Positions 25,461 to 33,791 of a DNA stretch of 64,000 nt are shown piece by piece. Source of the stretch: Micromonospora narathiwatensis (GTDB taxonomy: Bacteria; Actinomycetota; Actinomycetes; Mycobacteriales; Micromonosporaceae); contig NZ_LT594324.1 in NCBI RefSeq assembly GCF_900089605.1, positions 5,208,001 to 5,272,000 on the forward strand, given 5' to 3'. Below the pieces are notes generated by a model. It was not told the DNA's origin. It saw only the letters and a program-made list of their open reading frames with translations, and did no database searches. Position 1 is the first letter of the stretch. Every line of letters starts with the position of its first letter. The translations under genes were made by a program, and so were the position numbers.

Positions 25461-26727
25461 ATGGCGCGGGCGCGGTGGCCGCGACGTCGGCGTAGATGTC
25501 GATGAGGCGCTTGGTGACCACGTCGGGGTGGAAGATGCGCTCATAGCGGGCCCGGGCCGCCGGGGCGAGCGCCGCCGCCCCGGCCCGGGCCACCGGCAGC
25601 GCGGCGGCCAGCGCGGCCGGCTCCGGGGCCACCACCCAGCCGGCCTCGCCCCGCTCGATGCCGGCGGGCATCGCCGGCCCCACGGACCCGGCGGGCGCCG
25701 ACGCCACCTCGGCCGGGCCGGTGCCGGCGGGCTCCCGGGGGGTGTCCGCGCCGACCAGGTACGGGATGCCACCGAGCGCCGTGCCGAGCACCGGCCGGCC
25801 GCTGGCCAGCGCCTCGATGATCACGGTCGGCAGCACGTCGTGCCAGGTGGAGGTCGCCAGCACCACCGCGCTCTCCGTGAGCGTGGCGCGTACCCCGGCC
25901 CGGTCGAGCGGGCCGAGGAAGGTGAGGTCGGCGCGCTCGGCGGCGGCCGACTCGACCAGCGGGCGCAGCTCCCCGTCGCCGGCGATCCGCAGCGGGCCGA
26001 GCGCGCCGTCCGGGTGCCGCCGCCACGCCTCCAGCAGCAGGTCCAGCCCCTTCTCGGGAGAGAGCCGGCCGAGGAAGAGGAAACCGTCGCCGGACGGCGC
26101 CGGGGTGCCCGGATCGGGGACGGCGTTGGGCTTGACCACGATCCGCTCGTCCGGGATGCCGTAGTCGCGGAGGTGGTCGGCGACCGCGGTGGTGAGCGCG
26201 ATGAACCGGTCCACCGACCGCCAGGTCGGCCGGTGCACGGCGAGCGTGGTCGCCATCAGCGCGCTCTGCGCCCGGGAGCCCCGGTAGCAGCGGTGCACGA
26301 TCGCCGGCACGCCCAGCGCCCGGCCCCGGCAGTCCTGGCAGATCACGCCGTCGCGGAAGTAGAGACCGGACGAGCAGACCTGCCGGTAGTTGTGCACCGT
26401 CTGCACCACCGGCACGCCGCGCCGGTGCGCGGTCCGGACCACCCAGGGCGACAGCAGGGGGTACGGGTTGTGCAGGTGCAGCACGTCGGGACGGTGCTCG
26501 ACGAGCAGACGGTCCAGGTCGTGCTGGGCCTTCGGCGCCCAGATCGGCGAGATCGGCAGCAGCGCCTTGGCGGGCCGGGACATCGAGGGGATCTCGTCGG
26601 AGCTGCGGATGAACGGCAGCACCTCCACCCCGGCCGCGGTGAGCTGGGCGATCTCCGCGTCGACGATGGTGTTCTCGCCGGAGGGCTGAGCTTCCCGGTA
26701 CCGGTTGTGCGCCACCACGATTCTCAC
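25459..26727 (-). CDS. family 4 glycosyltransferase (GT-B)
   Basis: 422 residues: N-terminal Rossmann half beginning RIVVAHNRY, then DVLHLHNPY; the C-terminal half has FLFLGRLSPEKGLDLLLEAW, the donor site and PTVIIEALASGRPV containing the EX7E Glu pair. A CRYRG-like segment and CQDC are seen near 132-155. It is a retaining glycosyltransferase for glycan or glycolipid synthesis; partners could be the polysaccharide genes or the CDP-alcohol set it faces. An insert of about 30 residues (Pro/Ala/Gly) interrupts the C-terminal half. The start is GTG 26727, 8 nt behind a leaderless TAGCCT box. Confidence 0.85.
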   Translation of the reverse strand: MRIVVAHNRYREAQPSGENTIVDAEIAQLTAAGVEVLPFIRSSDEIPSMSRPAKALLPISPIWAPKAQHDLDRLLVEHRPDVLHLHNPYPLLSPWVVRTAHRRGVPVVQTVHNYRQVCSSGLYFRDGVICQDCRGRALGVPAIVHRCYRGSRAQSALMATTLAVHRPTWRSVDRFIALTTAVADHLRDYGIPDERIVVKPNAVPDPGTPAPSGDGFLFLGRLSPEKGLDLLLEAWRRHPDGALGPLRIAGDGELRPLVESAAAERADLTFLGPLDRAGVRATLTESAVVLATSTWHDVLPTVIIEALASGRPVLGTALGGIPYLVGADTPREPAGTGPAEVASAPAGSVGPAMPAGIERGEAGWVVAPEPAALAAALPVARAGAAALAPAARARYERIFHPDVVTKRLIDIYADVAATAPAP

Positions 26728-26735
26728 GGGAAAGA

Positions 26736-26745
26736 AGGCTACCGT
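26736..26745. promoter_or_regulatory. overlapping divergent -10 boxes
   Basis: AGGCTACCGT contains TAGCCT on the minus strand (26736-26741, 8 nt from GTG 26727) and TACCGT on the plus strand (26740-26745, 6 nt from GTG 26752). The two boxes share the central TA, in a gap of only 24 nt between the two starts. Confidence 0.6.
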
Positions 26746-26751
26746 TGTGAG

Positions 26752-27612
26752 GTGCCCGAACTACCGGAGGTGGAAGCGCTCGCCGGCTACCTGCGCGAGC
26801 GGGCGGTGGGCCGATGCGTCGAGCGCGTCGAGGTCGCCGCGATCAGCGCCCTGAAGACGTACGACCCGCCGCCGAGTGCGGTGTCGGGCCGGGCGGTGGT
26901 CGGTGCCGGCCGGCACGGAAAGTTCCTGGACGTCCGGTTCGACGGCGGGCTGCACCTGGTGGTCCACCTGGCCCGGGCGGGCTGGCTGCACTACCGGGAG
27001 GCGTTCCCGTCGACCGCCCCGCTGCGCCCCGGCAAGGGCCCGGTCGCGCTGCGGGTACGCCTCGACGACGGCTCCGGGTTCGACCTGACCGAGGCCGGCA
27101 CCCAGAAGAAGCTGGCCGCGTACCTGGTGACCGACCCGGCGCAGGTGCCCGGGGTGGCGAAGCTGGGCCCGGACGCGCTCGACGCCGACCTGGCCACCTT
27201 CGCCGAGCGGATGCGCAGCCGGCGGGGGCAGATCAAGGGGGTGCTGACCGATCAGGCGGTGCTGTCCGGGGTCGGCAACGCGTACTCGGACGAGATCCTG
27301 CACGCGGCGAGGCTGTCGCCGTTCGCGATCACCGACCGGCTCACCGACGACCAGCTCGCCGCGCTGCACGGGGCGACCCGGGCGGTGCTCGGCGACGCGG
27401 TCCGCCGGTCGATGGGGCAGCGGGCCGCCGAGCTGAAGGGCGAGAAGCGCTCCGGGCTCAAGGTGCACGCCCGGGCCGGACTGCCCTGTCCGGTCTGTGG
27501 CGACACCGTCCGGGAGGTCTCGTTCGCCGACTCCAGCCTCCAGTACTGCCCCACCTGCCAGACGGGCGGCCGGCCGCTGGCTGACCGACGGTTGTCCCGC
27601 CTCGTACGGTGA
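26752..27612 (+). CDS. Fpg/Nei-family DNA glycosylase/AP lyase
   Basis: 286 residues. After Met removal the N-terminus is PELPEVE, with the catalytic Pro and Glu of this base-excision-repair family. GRHGKFLDVRF carries the conserved beta-Lys, LSGVGNAYSDEIL belongs to the helix-two-turn-helix, and a C-terminal Cys4 zinc finger is formed by CPVC and CPTC. It removes oxidised bases from DNA in the cytosol. It is of the shorter actinobacterial Fpg-like type rather than canonical MutM. GTG 26752 is 6 nt after TACCGT; the open frame continues far upstream but without family residues. Confidence 0.86.
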   Translation: MPELPEVEALAGYLRERAVGRCVERVEVAAISALKTYDPPPSAVSGRAVVGAGRHGKFLDVRFDGGLHLVVHLARAGWLHYREAFPSTAPLRPGKGPVALRVRLDDGSGFDLTEAGTQKKLAAYLVTDPAQVPGVAKLGPDALDADLATFAERMRSRRGQIKGVLTDQAVLSGVGNAYSDEILHAARLSPFAITDRLTDDQLAALHGATRAVLGDAVRRSMGQRAAELKGEKRSGLKVHARAGLPCPVCGDTVREVSFADSSLQYCPTCQTGGRPLADRRLSRLVR

Positions 27613-27701
27613 GTAATCACACCCGAGGCGATTACGGAGAGGAATCGACTCGGATCGCCGAAGGTCCCACTCGCAGCTCTTCCCGGGCCACAATCCATCG
27701 G

Positions 27702-27707
27702 TATAGT
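27702..27707 (+). promoter_or_regulatory. candidate -10 box upstream of the sugar-phosphate transferase
   Basis: TATAGT, five of six matches to the vegetative consensus, in an otherwise gene-free 274-nt stretch (27613-27886). No clear -35 is seen 16-19 nt upstream. It would give a leader of about 170 nt. Confidence 0.4.
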
Positions 27708-27886
27708 GGCTCGGTCCCCGGCTTCACAACCGATACGGAGCCGGCCAGATCCCCGCGATACCAACGGACGCGCTTCCTTCCCGGCGGCCCGTCCCGGCCG
27801 GGCTCGCGTGGGAGACTGGGACGGTGGGCGACCCGGGTCCTCACGGCGAGTGAGGGTGCGGGTCATGCGGGAGGACATGGGTTGAG

Positions 27887-29440
27887 GTGACGACAAGCCT
27901 CCAGCGCCCGGTAACCAACACAGGCCGGAGCAAGAGCGTGCGGCACGTCGACAGCTTCGAGATCCAGCCGCCGACTTCGCCGTCTCACAACGGCGTACCC
28001 CGGTCGGCGTGGGCCCGCGCCCGCCGCCGGGTTTCCCGCTGGCACCGCCCCTACATCGCGATCCTGCTGCTGATCGACTTCGGCGCGGCGGCCCTGGCCA
28101 GCTTCCTGGCCATCCAGATCTTCGAGCAGGCCGCCTCGGGTTTCCGGGCCCAGTCGTGGTTCTACACGGTCGCGTTCGTGCTGCTGCCGCTCGGCTGGTT
28201 GATCATTCTGTGGGGCAACCGGGCGTACGACCGCCGCTATCTCGGTCTCGGACCCGACGAGTTCAAGCGGGTGATCCGGGCCGGCGTGGCGGTCACCGCC
28301 ACCGTCTCCTTCATCGCCTTCGCGACGAAGACCTACTCGCTCTCCCGGTGGACGGTCGGCTTCGCCCTGCTCGGGGCGATGCTGTTGATCCTGCTCGGCC
28401 GGATGGTGGCCCGGCTCGCGCTGCACGCGATCCGGCGCCGGGCCGGGCACGCCGGTCACCGGATGGTGCTGGTCGGCACCCTGCCGGAGTGCCTGGAGGT
28501 CTACATCGCGGTCACCCGCAACCCCGGCGCCGGCCTGGTGCCGGTCGCCATCCACCTGACTGACGGGTACGCCGCCGCGCGCGGCATCGAGACCCCGGTG
28601 CCGGTCTACGCCGGCCGGGACGTGCTCGCCCTGGTCCGCGAGGTGGGCGGCGACACCATCGCGGTGTGCGGCTCGGCCAGCGCCGAGCCGGGCGAGCTGC
28701 GCCGGATGGCCTGGCAACTGGAGGGCTCCGGCGTCGACCTGGTCGTCGCGCCCCAGCTCACCGACATCGCCGGTCCCCGGGTGCACATCCGCCCGATCGA
28801 GGGCCTACCGCTGCTGCACGTCGAGGAGCCGACCCTGTCGGGCCCGGCGCTGCTGGTCAAGAACCTGATGGACCGGGTGGCCGCCGGGCTGGGCCTGGTG
28901 CTGCTGATCCCGCTCTTCGTCGCGATCGCGGTCGCCATCCGGATCTCCGACCCCGGGCCGGTCTTCTTCCGGCAGCCCCGGGTCGGCCACGAGGGGCGGA
29001 CCTTCCGGGTCTGGAAGTTCCGCACCATGTACGTCGACGCCGAGGAGCGGCTGGCCGGCCTGGTCGACCAGAACGAGACCGACGGCATGCTGTTCAAGAT
29101 CAAGCAGGATCCCCGGGTGTTCCCGGTGGGCCGTTTCCTGCGCGCCTCCTCGCTGGACGAGCTGCCCCAGCTGATCAACGTGCTCTGGGGCGAGATGTCG
29201 CTGGTCGGGCCGCGCCCGCTGCCCGCCGACGACGGTGACTTCCTCGGCGACGTACGCCGCCGGCTGCTGGTCCGGCCGGGCATCACCGGGCTCTGGCAGG
29301 TCTCCGGCCGCTCCGACCTCTCCTGGGACGAGGCGGTCCGGCTCGACCTCTACTACGTCGACAACTGGTCCCTCGCCTACGACCTGAGCATCCTGTGGCG
29401 GACCGTCGGGGTGGTGCTGGTCCGCAAGGGCGCGTACTGA
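27887..29440 (+). CDS. polyprenyl-phosphate sugar-1-phosphate transferase (exopolysaccharide initiation)
   Basis: 517 residues of the WbaP/CpsE type: a cytosolic N-terminal tail, four membrane helices (about 55-190), a Rossmann-like CoA-binding-type domain (about 195-300), a re-entrant helix near 322-345 and the catalytic domain. The catalytic domain shows FRVWKFRTMYVDAE, SLDELPQLINVLWGEMS and VGPRPLP, then RPGITGLWQVSGRS. It loads the first sugar-phosphate on undecaprenyl phosphate and so likely starts the repeat unit of the 4.6-17 kb locus, although it lies 10 kb away in its own transcript. GTG 27887 has GGGAGGA 11 nt upstream. Confidence 0.87.
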   Translation: MTTSLQRPVTNTGRSKSVRHVDSFEIQPPTSPSHNGVPRSAWARARRRVSRWHRPYIAILLLIDFGAAALASFLAIQIFEQAASGFRAQSWFYTVAFVLLPLGWLIILWGNRAYDRRYLGLGPDEFKRVIRAGVAVTATVSFIAFATKTYSLSRWTVGFALLGAMLLILLGRMVARLALHAIRRRAGHAGHRMVLVGTLPECLEVYIAVTRNPGAGLVPVAIHLTDGYAAARGIETPVPVYAGRDVLALVREVGGDTIAVCGSASAEPGELRRMAWQLEGSGVDLVVAPQLTDIAGPRVHIRPIEGLPLLHVEEPTLSGPALLVKNLMDRVAAGLGLVLLIPLFVAIAVAIRISDPGPVFFRQPRVGHEGRTFRVWKFRTMYVDAEERLAGLVDQNETDGMLFKIKQDPRVFPVGRFLRASSLDELPQLINVLWGEMSLVGPRPLPADDGDFLGDVRRRLLVRPGITGLWQVSGRSDLSWDEAVRLDLYYVDNWSLAYDLSILWRTVGVVLVRKGAY

Positions 29441-29480
29441 CCCCTTGGCGGGTGGTCCGCCAGCCGCGAGGATCAGGACC

Positions 29481-30698
29481 GTGGGTGGCAACCTGTCCGC
29501 TTTCTTCGGCGTCGTCTCGCTGGTCACCGCGCTCGCCGCGGCCCTCTGGGCGGTGCTGCGGCTGCGCGCCCGGCGGGGCATCGCCACGGCCACCCAGCGG
29601 GCCACGTACGAGGTGCTGCACACCGCCGGGCTGGCCGCCGAGCCGCTGCGGGCCGGACTGGACGCGGCGGGCGCGGCGAAGGCCGTACGCCATCTGCGGG
29701 CGCTGGTCGGCGCGGCCGGCCTGGCCCTGACCGACCGGGAGGTCCTGCTCGCCCTCGACGGGCGCGGCGCGCACCACGGCGACCAGCTCCTCGCGGCGGC
29801 CCGGCGGGCGGTCAGCAGCGGCCGGTCGACGGTGCTGCGCGACTCGGAACTGCGCTGCGACCTGGTGGACTGCCCGGTCCGGGGCGCGGTGGTGGCACCG
29901 CTGAGCGCGGACGGCCGGCTGGTCGGGGCGCTGGTGGCGGTCGCCGACGGGCAGCCCGCGCCGGGTCTGGTGCAGGCGACCCTGGAGACCGCGCACTGGG
30001 CCGGCGACCAGCTCGCCCTCGCCGAGCTGGACTCGTCCAGGGAGCGCCTGGCCCGGGCCGAGGTACGCGCCCTGCGCGCCCAGATCAGCCCGCACTTCAT
30101 CTACAACGCGCTGACCGCGATCGGCTCGTTCGTCCGGACCGACCCGGAGCGGGCCCGGGAGCTGATCCTGGAGTTCGCCGAGTTCACCCGCTACTCGTTC
30201 CGGGCGCACGGCGAGTTCACCACGCTCGCCGAGGAACTGCGTTCGATCGACCGGTACCTGACCATCGAGCGGGCCCGGTTCGGTGAGCGACTCCAGGTAC
30301 GCCTCCAGATCGCCCCGGAGGTGCTGCCGGTGACCCTGCCGTTCCTCTGCCTCCAGCCGCTGGTGGAGAACGCGGTCCGGCACGGGTTGTCCCGCAAGCC
30401 GGGCACCGGCATGGTGAGCATCGAGGCCCGGGACGCGGGCGCGGAGTGCCACATCACGGTGGAGGACGACGGAGTGGGGATGGATCCGACGACGCTGGCC
30501 GCCGGCATCGCCGAGCTGGCCGGCATCGACCCGACCGACGACCCGGGCCAGCACGTCGGCCTCTCGAACGTCGACGAACGGCTCCGGTCGGTCTTCGGGG
30601 ACAAGTTCGGCCTGGTCGTCGAGACCGGCCTGGGCTCCGGTACGAAGGTGAGCATGCGGGTGCCGAAGTTCCACCCCGGCGTACGGGTCCACTCGTGA
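29481..30698 (+). CDS. LytS-type sensor histidine kinase
   Basis: 405 residues: one N-terminal helix (about 8-26), a GAF-like input domain (about 40-185), then HisKA_7TM-type LQ-RAQISPHFIYNAL with the phospho-His (about 205) and a HATPase domain with PLVENAVRHGL, DDGVGMD and GLSNVDERL. It is a small relative of LytS/YehU kinases, missing the 5TM LytS sensor, so it probably senses a cytosolic ligand or has a partner. GTG 29481 follows AGGA. It overlaps the response regulator gene by GTGA and lies upstream of a solute:sodium symporter, like the carboxylate-sensing LytS/LytTR systems of enterobacteria. Confidence 0.85.
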   Translation: MGGNLSAFFGVVSLVTALAAALWAVLRLRARRGIATATQRATYEVLHTAGLAAEPLRAGLDAAGAAKAVRHLRALVGAAGLALTDREVLLALDGRGAHHGDQLLAAARRAVSSGRSTVLRDSELRCDLVDCPVRGAVVAPLSADGRLVGALVAVADGQPAPGLVQATLETAHWAGDQLALAELDSSRERLARAEVRALRAQISPHFIYNALTAIGSFVRTDPERARELILEFAEFTRYSFRAHGEFTTLAEELRSIDRYLTIERARFGERLQVRLQIAPEVLPVTLPFLCLQPLVENAVRHGLSRKPGTGMVSIEARDAGAECHITVEDDGVGMDPTTLAAGIAELAGIDPTDDPGQHVGLSNVDERLRSVFGDKFGLVVETGLGSGTKVSMRVPKFHPGVRVHS

Positions 30699-31456
30699 AC
30701 GCTTCCGGTTTCCTCCGGGTGCTGGCGGTGGACGACGAGCCGCCGGCGCTGGACGAGCTGGCGTACCACCTGCGGGCCGACCCCCGGGTGGCCCGGCTGC
30801 ACACGGCGGGCGACGCGACCGAGGCGCTGCGGGTGCTCCGCGACGGCGACGTGGACGTGGTCTTCCTGGACATCCGGATGCCCGGCCTGGACGGCATGGA
30901 GCTGGCCCGGGTGCTGCGGCGGTTCGCCCGGCCACCGGCGATCGTCTTCGTCACCGCGTACGACGACGGCGCGGTGGACGCCTTCGACCTGGGCGCGACC
31001 GACTACGTGCGCAAGCCGGTACGCGCCGAGCGGCTGGCCGAGTCGCTGCGCCGGGTGATCGGCTCCCGGGTGCTGCCCTCGCACCCGGCGGCGCTGGCCC
31101 GGGCGGAGGAGGATCCGACGATCCCGATCGAGCTGGCCGGCACGACCCGGATGCTGCCCCGCTCGGCGGTGCGCTGGGTGGAGGCGCAGGGCGACTACGC
31201 CCGGCTGCACACCGCCGACGCGTCGCACCTGGTCCGGGTCTCGCTGGCCACCCTCGCCGAGCGCTGGGGGGATGCGGGGTTCGTACGGATCCACCGGTCT
31301 TACCTGGTGCAGTTGCGGCTGATCGCCGAGCTGCGGCTGGTCAACTCCGGCTACGTGGTGGTGGTCGACGGTACGGAGCTGCCGGTGAGCCGCCGGCACA
31401 CCCGGGAGCTGAAGGACAAGCTGGTCCGGGCGGCGAAACAGGACTGGAACCGCTGA
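30695..31456 (+). CDS. LytTR-family response regulator
   Basis: 253 residues: a receiver domain with acidic pocket VDDEP, phospho-acceptor in VVFLDIRMPG (about Asp59) and Lys in VRKPV, then a LytTR DNA-binding domain with VRWVEAQGDYARLHT and FVRIHRSYLVQL. Partner of the kinase at 29481 (start and stop overlap, GTGA 30695-30698). The adjacent downstream genes, a small membrane protein and a symporter, are its likely targets, possibly through sites in the 153-nt gap that also holds a DnaA-box cluster. Confidence 0.88.
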   Translation: MNASGFLRVLAVDDEPPALDELAYHLRADPRVARLHTAGDATEALRVLRDGDVDVVFLDIRMPGLDGMELARVLRRFARPPAIVFVTAYDDGAVDAFDLGATDYVRKPVRAERLAESLRRVIGSRVLPSHPAALARAEEDPTIPIELAGTTRMLPRSAVRWVEAQGDYARLHTADASHLVRVSLATLAERWGDAGFVRIHRSYLVQLRLIAELRLVNSGYVVVVDGTELPVSRRHTRELKDKLVRAAKQDWNR

Positions 31457-31467
31457 AACTCGCTCGG

Positions 31468-31540
31468 CCGTCCACAACGAAGCCCCACTCATCCACCGGG
31501 TTATCCACAGGAGTGAGGCGTTCTCCACAGGTTGTCCACA
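31468..31540 (+). promoter_or_regulatory. cluster of five DnaA-box-like 9-mers
   Basis: CCGTCCACA (31468), TCATCCACC (31489), TTATCCACA (31501), TTCTCCACA (31521) and TTGTCCACA (31532), all in the same orientation. Four fit the actinobacterial pattern YYVTCCACA and one is 8 of 9. Spacings of 21, 12, 20 and 11 nt place them near one helical face. They lie just upstream of the TTGACA box of the next gene. Confidence 0.7.
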
Positions 31541-31574
31541 GGGCGAGGTGCTGGCGGTCGCGGACGGACGCCCC

Positions 31575-31602
31575 TTGACATTTACGTTGATCAGGCGAGA
31601 CT
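31575..31602 (+). promoter_or_regulatory. promoter of the symporter pair
   Basis: Perfect -35 TTGACA (31575-31580), 16-nt spacer and a weak -10 GAGACT (31597-31602), 7 nt before the ATG at 31610. It lies 35 nt after the last DnaA-like box. Confidence 0.5.
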
Positions 31603-31609
31603 GCCGGGG

Positions 31610-32056
31610 ATGACCGGAGCGGACGAGCGGGGCGTTCCGGGGCGGCCGGCCGAGGTCGCTCCGGTGCCGGCCCCACGCGCGGCGCAGCCGCGCCGGCGTA
31701 CCCGGATCGTGCTGGCCGAGGTGTCCCGACCGGGCAGCCGGGCGGACCGCACCCGGTCGGAGCTGACCCAGCAGACCCGGGTCGGCGAGACGCTGGTCCG
31801 GGGACTGGTCCGGGCCCAGCTCGCGCTGGCGCTGCGGATGAGTCTGCTGGTGCTGGTCGGGCTGGGCGGCCTGCCCTGGCTCTTCGCCATCGCGCCCTCC
31901 GTCGGGCGGGTCACCGTGCTCGGGATCAACCTGCCGTGGCTGCTGCTCGGGGTCGCCGCCTTCCCGTTCCTGATCGCGGTCGGCTGGGCGTACGTGCGGC
32001 TGGCGGAACGGAACGAGCAGGACTTCACCGACCTGATCCAGCGGCCGGAGCGCTGA
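31610..32056 (+). CDS. small two-helix membrane protein next to symporter
   Basis: 148 residues: a basic, Arg/Pro-rich N-terminus (1-75), then two membrane helices (about 80-100 and 108-130) and a charged tail ending near LAERNEQDFTDLIQ. It resembles the small DUF485-type proteins encoded before acetate symporters, as does the protein at 38658, but it is more divergent. It may assist or stabilise the symporter that starts 2 nt after its stop. The ATG at 31610 is chosen because the TTGACA promoter lies within the longer in-frame extension. Confidence 0.65.
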   Translation: MTGADERGVPGRPAEVAPVPAPRAAQPRRRTRIVLAEVSRPGSRADRTRSELTQQTRVGETLVRGLVRAQLALALRMSLLVLVGLGGLPWLFAIAPSVGRVTVLGINLPWLLLGVAAFPFLIAVGWAYVRLAERNEQDFTDLIQRPER

Positions 32057-32057
32057 G

Positions 32058-33698
32058 GTGGACAACGAGTACGTCGTCCCGGCGATCGTGGCGGTCACCC
32101 TGGTCACGGTCGGGATCGGCTTCTACGGGCTGCGGCTGGCGCGGACCACCTCCGACTTCCTGGTCGCCTCCCGGGCGGTCAGCCCCACCTGGAACGCCGC
32201 CGCGATCGGCGGGGAGTACCTGTCGGCGGCGAGCTTCCTGGGCGTGGCCGGCCTGATCCTCAAGTACGGCGTGGACGTGCTCTGGTACCCGGTCGGCTTC
32301 GCCGCGGGCTACCTGGCGCTGCTGCTCTTCGTGGCCGCCCCGCTACGCCGGTCCGGGGCGTTCACCCTGCCGGACTTCTGCGAGGTGCGGCTCGGCTCGC
32401 GGCGGCTGCGCAAACTGGCCACCGTCTTCGTGATCTTCATCGGCTGGCTCTACCTGGTGCCGCAGCTCCAGGGGGCGGGGCTGACCCTGGCCACGGTGAC
32501 CGGCTCGGCGTACCCGGTGGGGGCGTTGCTGGTCGCCGTGGTGGTGACCGCGAACGTGGCGCTCGGCGGGATGCGGGCCATCACCTTCGTCCAGGCGTTC
32601 CAGTACTGGTTGAAGCTGACCGCGCTGGCCGTACCCGCGATCTTCCTGGCGTTGCACTGGCAGGCCGACGCCCGCCCGGCGGTGACCCCGCCCGACGGGC
32701 CGGCGTTCCGGGCCGCGACCACCGTCGTGGTCGAGCACCGCGCCACCCTCACCTTCCCCGACGGCGACATCCGGGAGGTACGCCCCGGCGACCGGCTCGA
32801 CTTCGCCGCCGGCGACCCGGTGCCGGAGGTCTCCGGATCGGCCATCGACGCGACGGACTGGCTGCTGCCGGACACCGCCGAGGACGACGACCGGGGGCTG
32901 TTCAAGACGTACTCGCTGATCCTGGCCACCTTCCTCGGCACCATGGGCCTGCCGCACGTGCTGGTCCGCTTCTACACCAACCCGGACGGCGCCGCCGCCC
33001 GCCGTACCACGCTGGTGGTGCTGGCCCTGGTCGGCCTCTTCTATCTGATGCCCACCATCTACGGCGTGCTGGGCCGGATCTACACCCCGCAACTGCTGGT
33101 CACCGGGCAGACCGACGCGGTGGTGGTGCTGCTGCCCGGGGCGGTGCTCGGCGACGGCACGGCCGCGCGACTGCTCGCCGCGCTGGTCGCCGCCGGGGCG
33201 TTCGCCGCGTTCCTCTCCACCTCCTCCGGGCTGCTGACCAGCGTGGCCGGGGTGATCTCCACGGACGTACTGGGCCGCGGCTCGGTACCCGGCTTCCGGC
33301 TGGCCACCGTGATCGCCGGCGGGGTGCCGGCGGTGCTCGCGCTGAACGTCTCCGGGCTGGACGTCTCCGAGGTGGTCGGGCTGGCCTTCGCGGTGGCCGC
33401 GTCGAGCTTCTGCCCGCTGCTGGTGCTGGGCATCTGGTGGCGCGGGCTGACCGACCTGGGCGCCGCCGCCGGGGTGTTGGTCGGCGGTGGCGCCGCGATC
33501 GGCGCGGTGCTGCTCACGGTGCTGGGCCCGCCGCTGACCGGCTGGCCGGCCACGTTGACCACCCAGCCGGCCGCGTGGACGGTGCCGCTGGCGTTCACCG
33601 TGATGGTGGCGGTCTCGATGGCCACCCGACGCCGGCTGCCCCGCGACGTCGGCACCACGATGCTCCGCCTGCACGCCCCGGAGGCGCTGCGCCTGTAG
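32058..33698 (+). CDS. sodium:solute symporter, monocarboxylate/acetate-like
   Basis: 546 residues with about 13 membrane helices of the SSS family: DFLVASRAVSPTWNAAAIGGEYLSAASF is split here as DFLVASRAVSP and GGEYLSAASF, with later TMGLPHVLVRFYTNP and STSSGLLTSVAGV. These match ActP/MctC-type acetate and pyruvate importers. It is unusual in a hydrophilic insert of about 75 residues (about 200-275) between helices, rich in charged residues (EHRATLTFPDGDIREV), which standard relatives lack. It is likely regulated by the LytS/LytTR pair upstream. GTG 32058 is 2 nt after the preceding stop. The exact substrate is unknown. Confidence 0.83.
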   Translation: MDNEYVVPAIVAVTLVTVGIGFYGLRLARTTSDFLVASRAVSPTWNAAAIGGEYLSAASFLGVAGLILKYGVDVLWYPVGFAAGYLALLLFVAAPLRRSGAFTLPDFCEVRLGSRRLRKLATVFVIFIGWLYLVPQLQGAGLTLATVTGSAYPVGALLVAVVVTANVALGGMRAITFVQAFQYWLKLTALAVPAIFLALHWQADARPAVTPPDGPAFRAATTVVVEHRATLTFPDGDIREVRPGDRLDFAAGDPVPEVSGSAIDATDWLLPDTAEDDDRGLFKTYSLILATFLGTMGLPHVLVRFYTNPDGAAARRTTLVVLALVGLFYLMPTIYGVLGRIYTPQLLVTGQTDAVVVLLPGAVLGDGTAARLLAALVAAGAFAAFLSTSSGLLTSVAGVISTDVLGRGSVPGFRLATVIAGGVPAVLALNVSGLDVSEVVGLAFAVAASSFCPLLVLGIWWRGLTDLGAAAGVLVGGGAAIGAVLLTVLGPPLTGWPATLTTQPAAWTVPLAFTVMVAVSMATRRRLPRDVGTTMLRLHAPEALRL

Positions 33699-33778
33699 GT
33701 ACGGGGGTCGTAGCGCGTACGGCTGGGGGATGACGCGGGATCATCCCTGGGCGTGAGCGTCGGCTGGCGTCCGCGAGA

Positions 33779-33784
33779 TACGGT
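33779..33784 (+). promoter_or_regulatory. leaderless -10 box of the ABC exporter
   Basis: TACGGT, 7 nt before the ATG at 33792; it settles this start over an in-frame alternative at 33753. Confidence 0.5.
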
Positions 33785-33791
33785 CGGGCGC

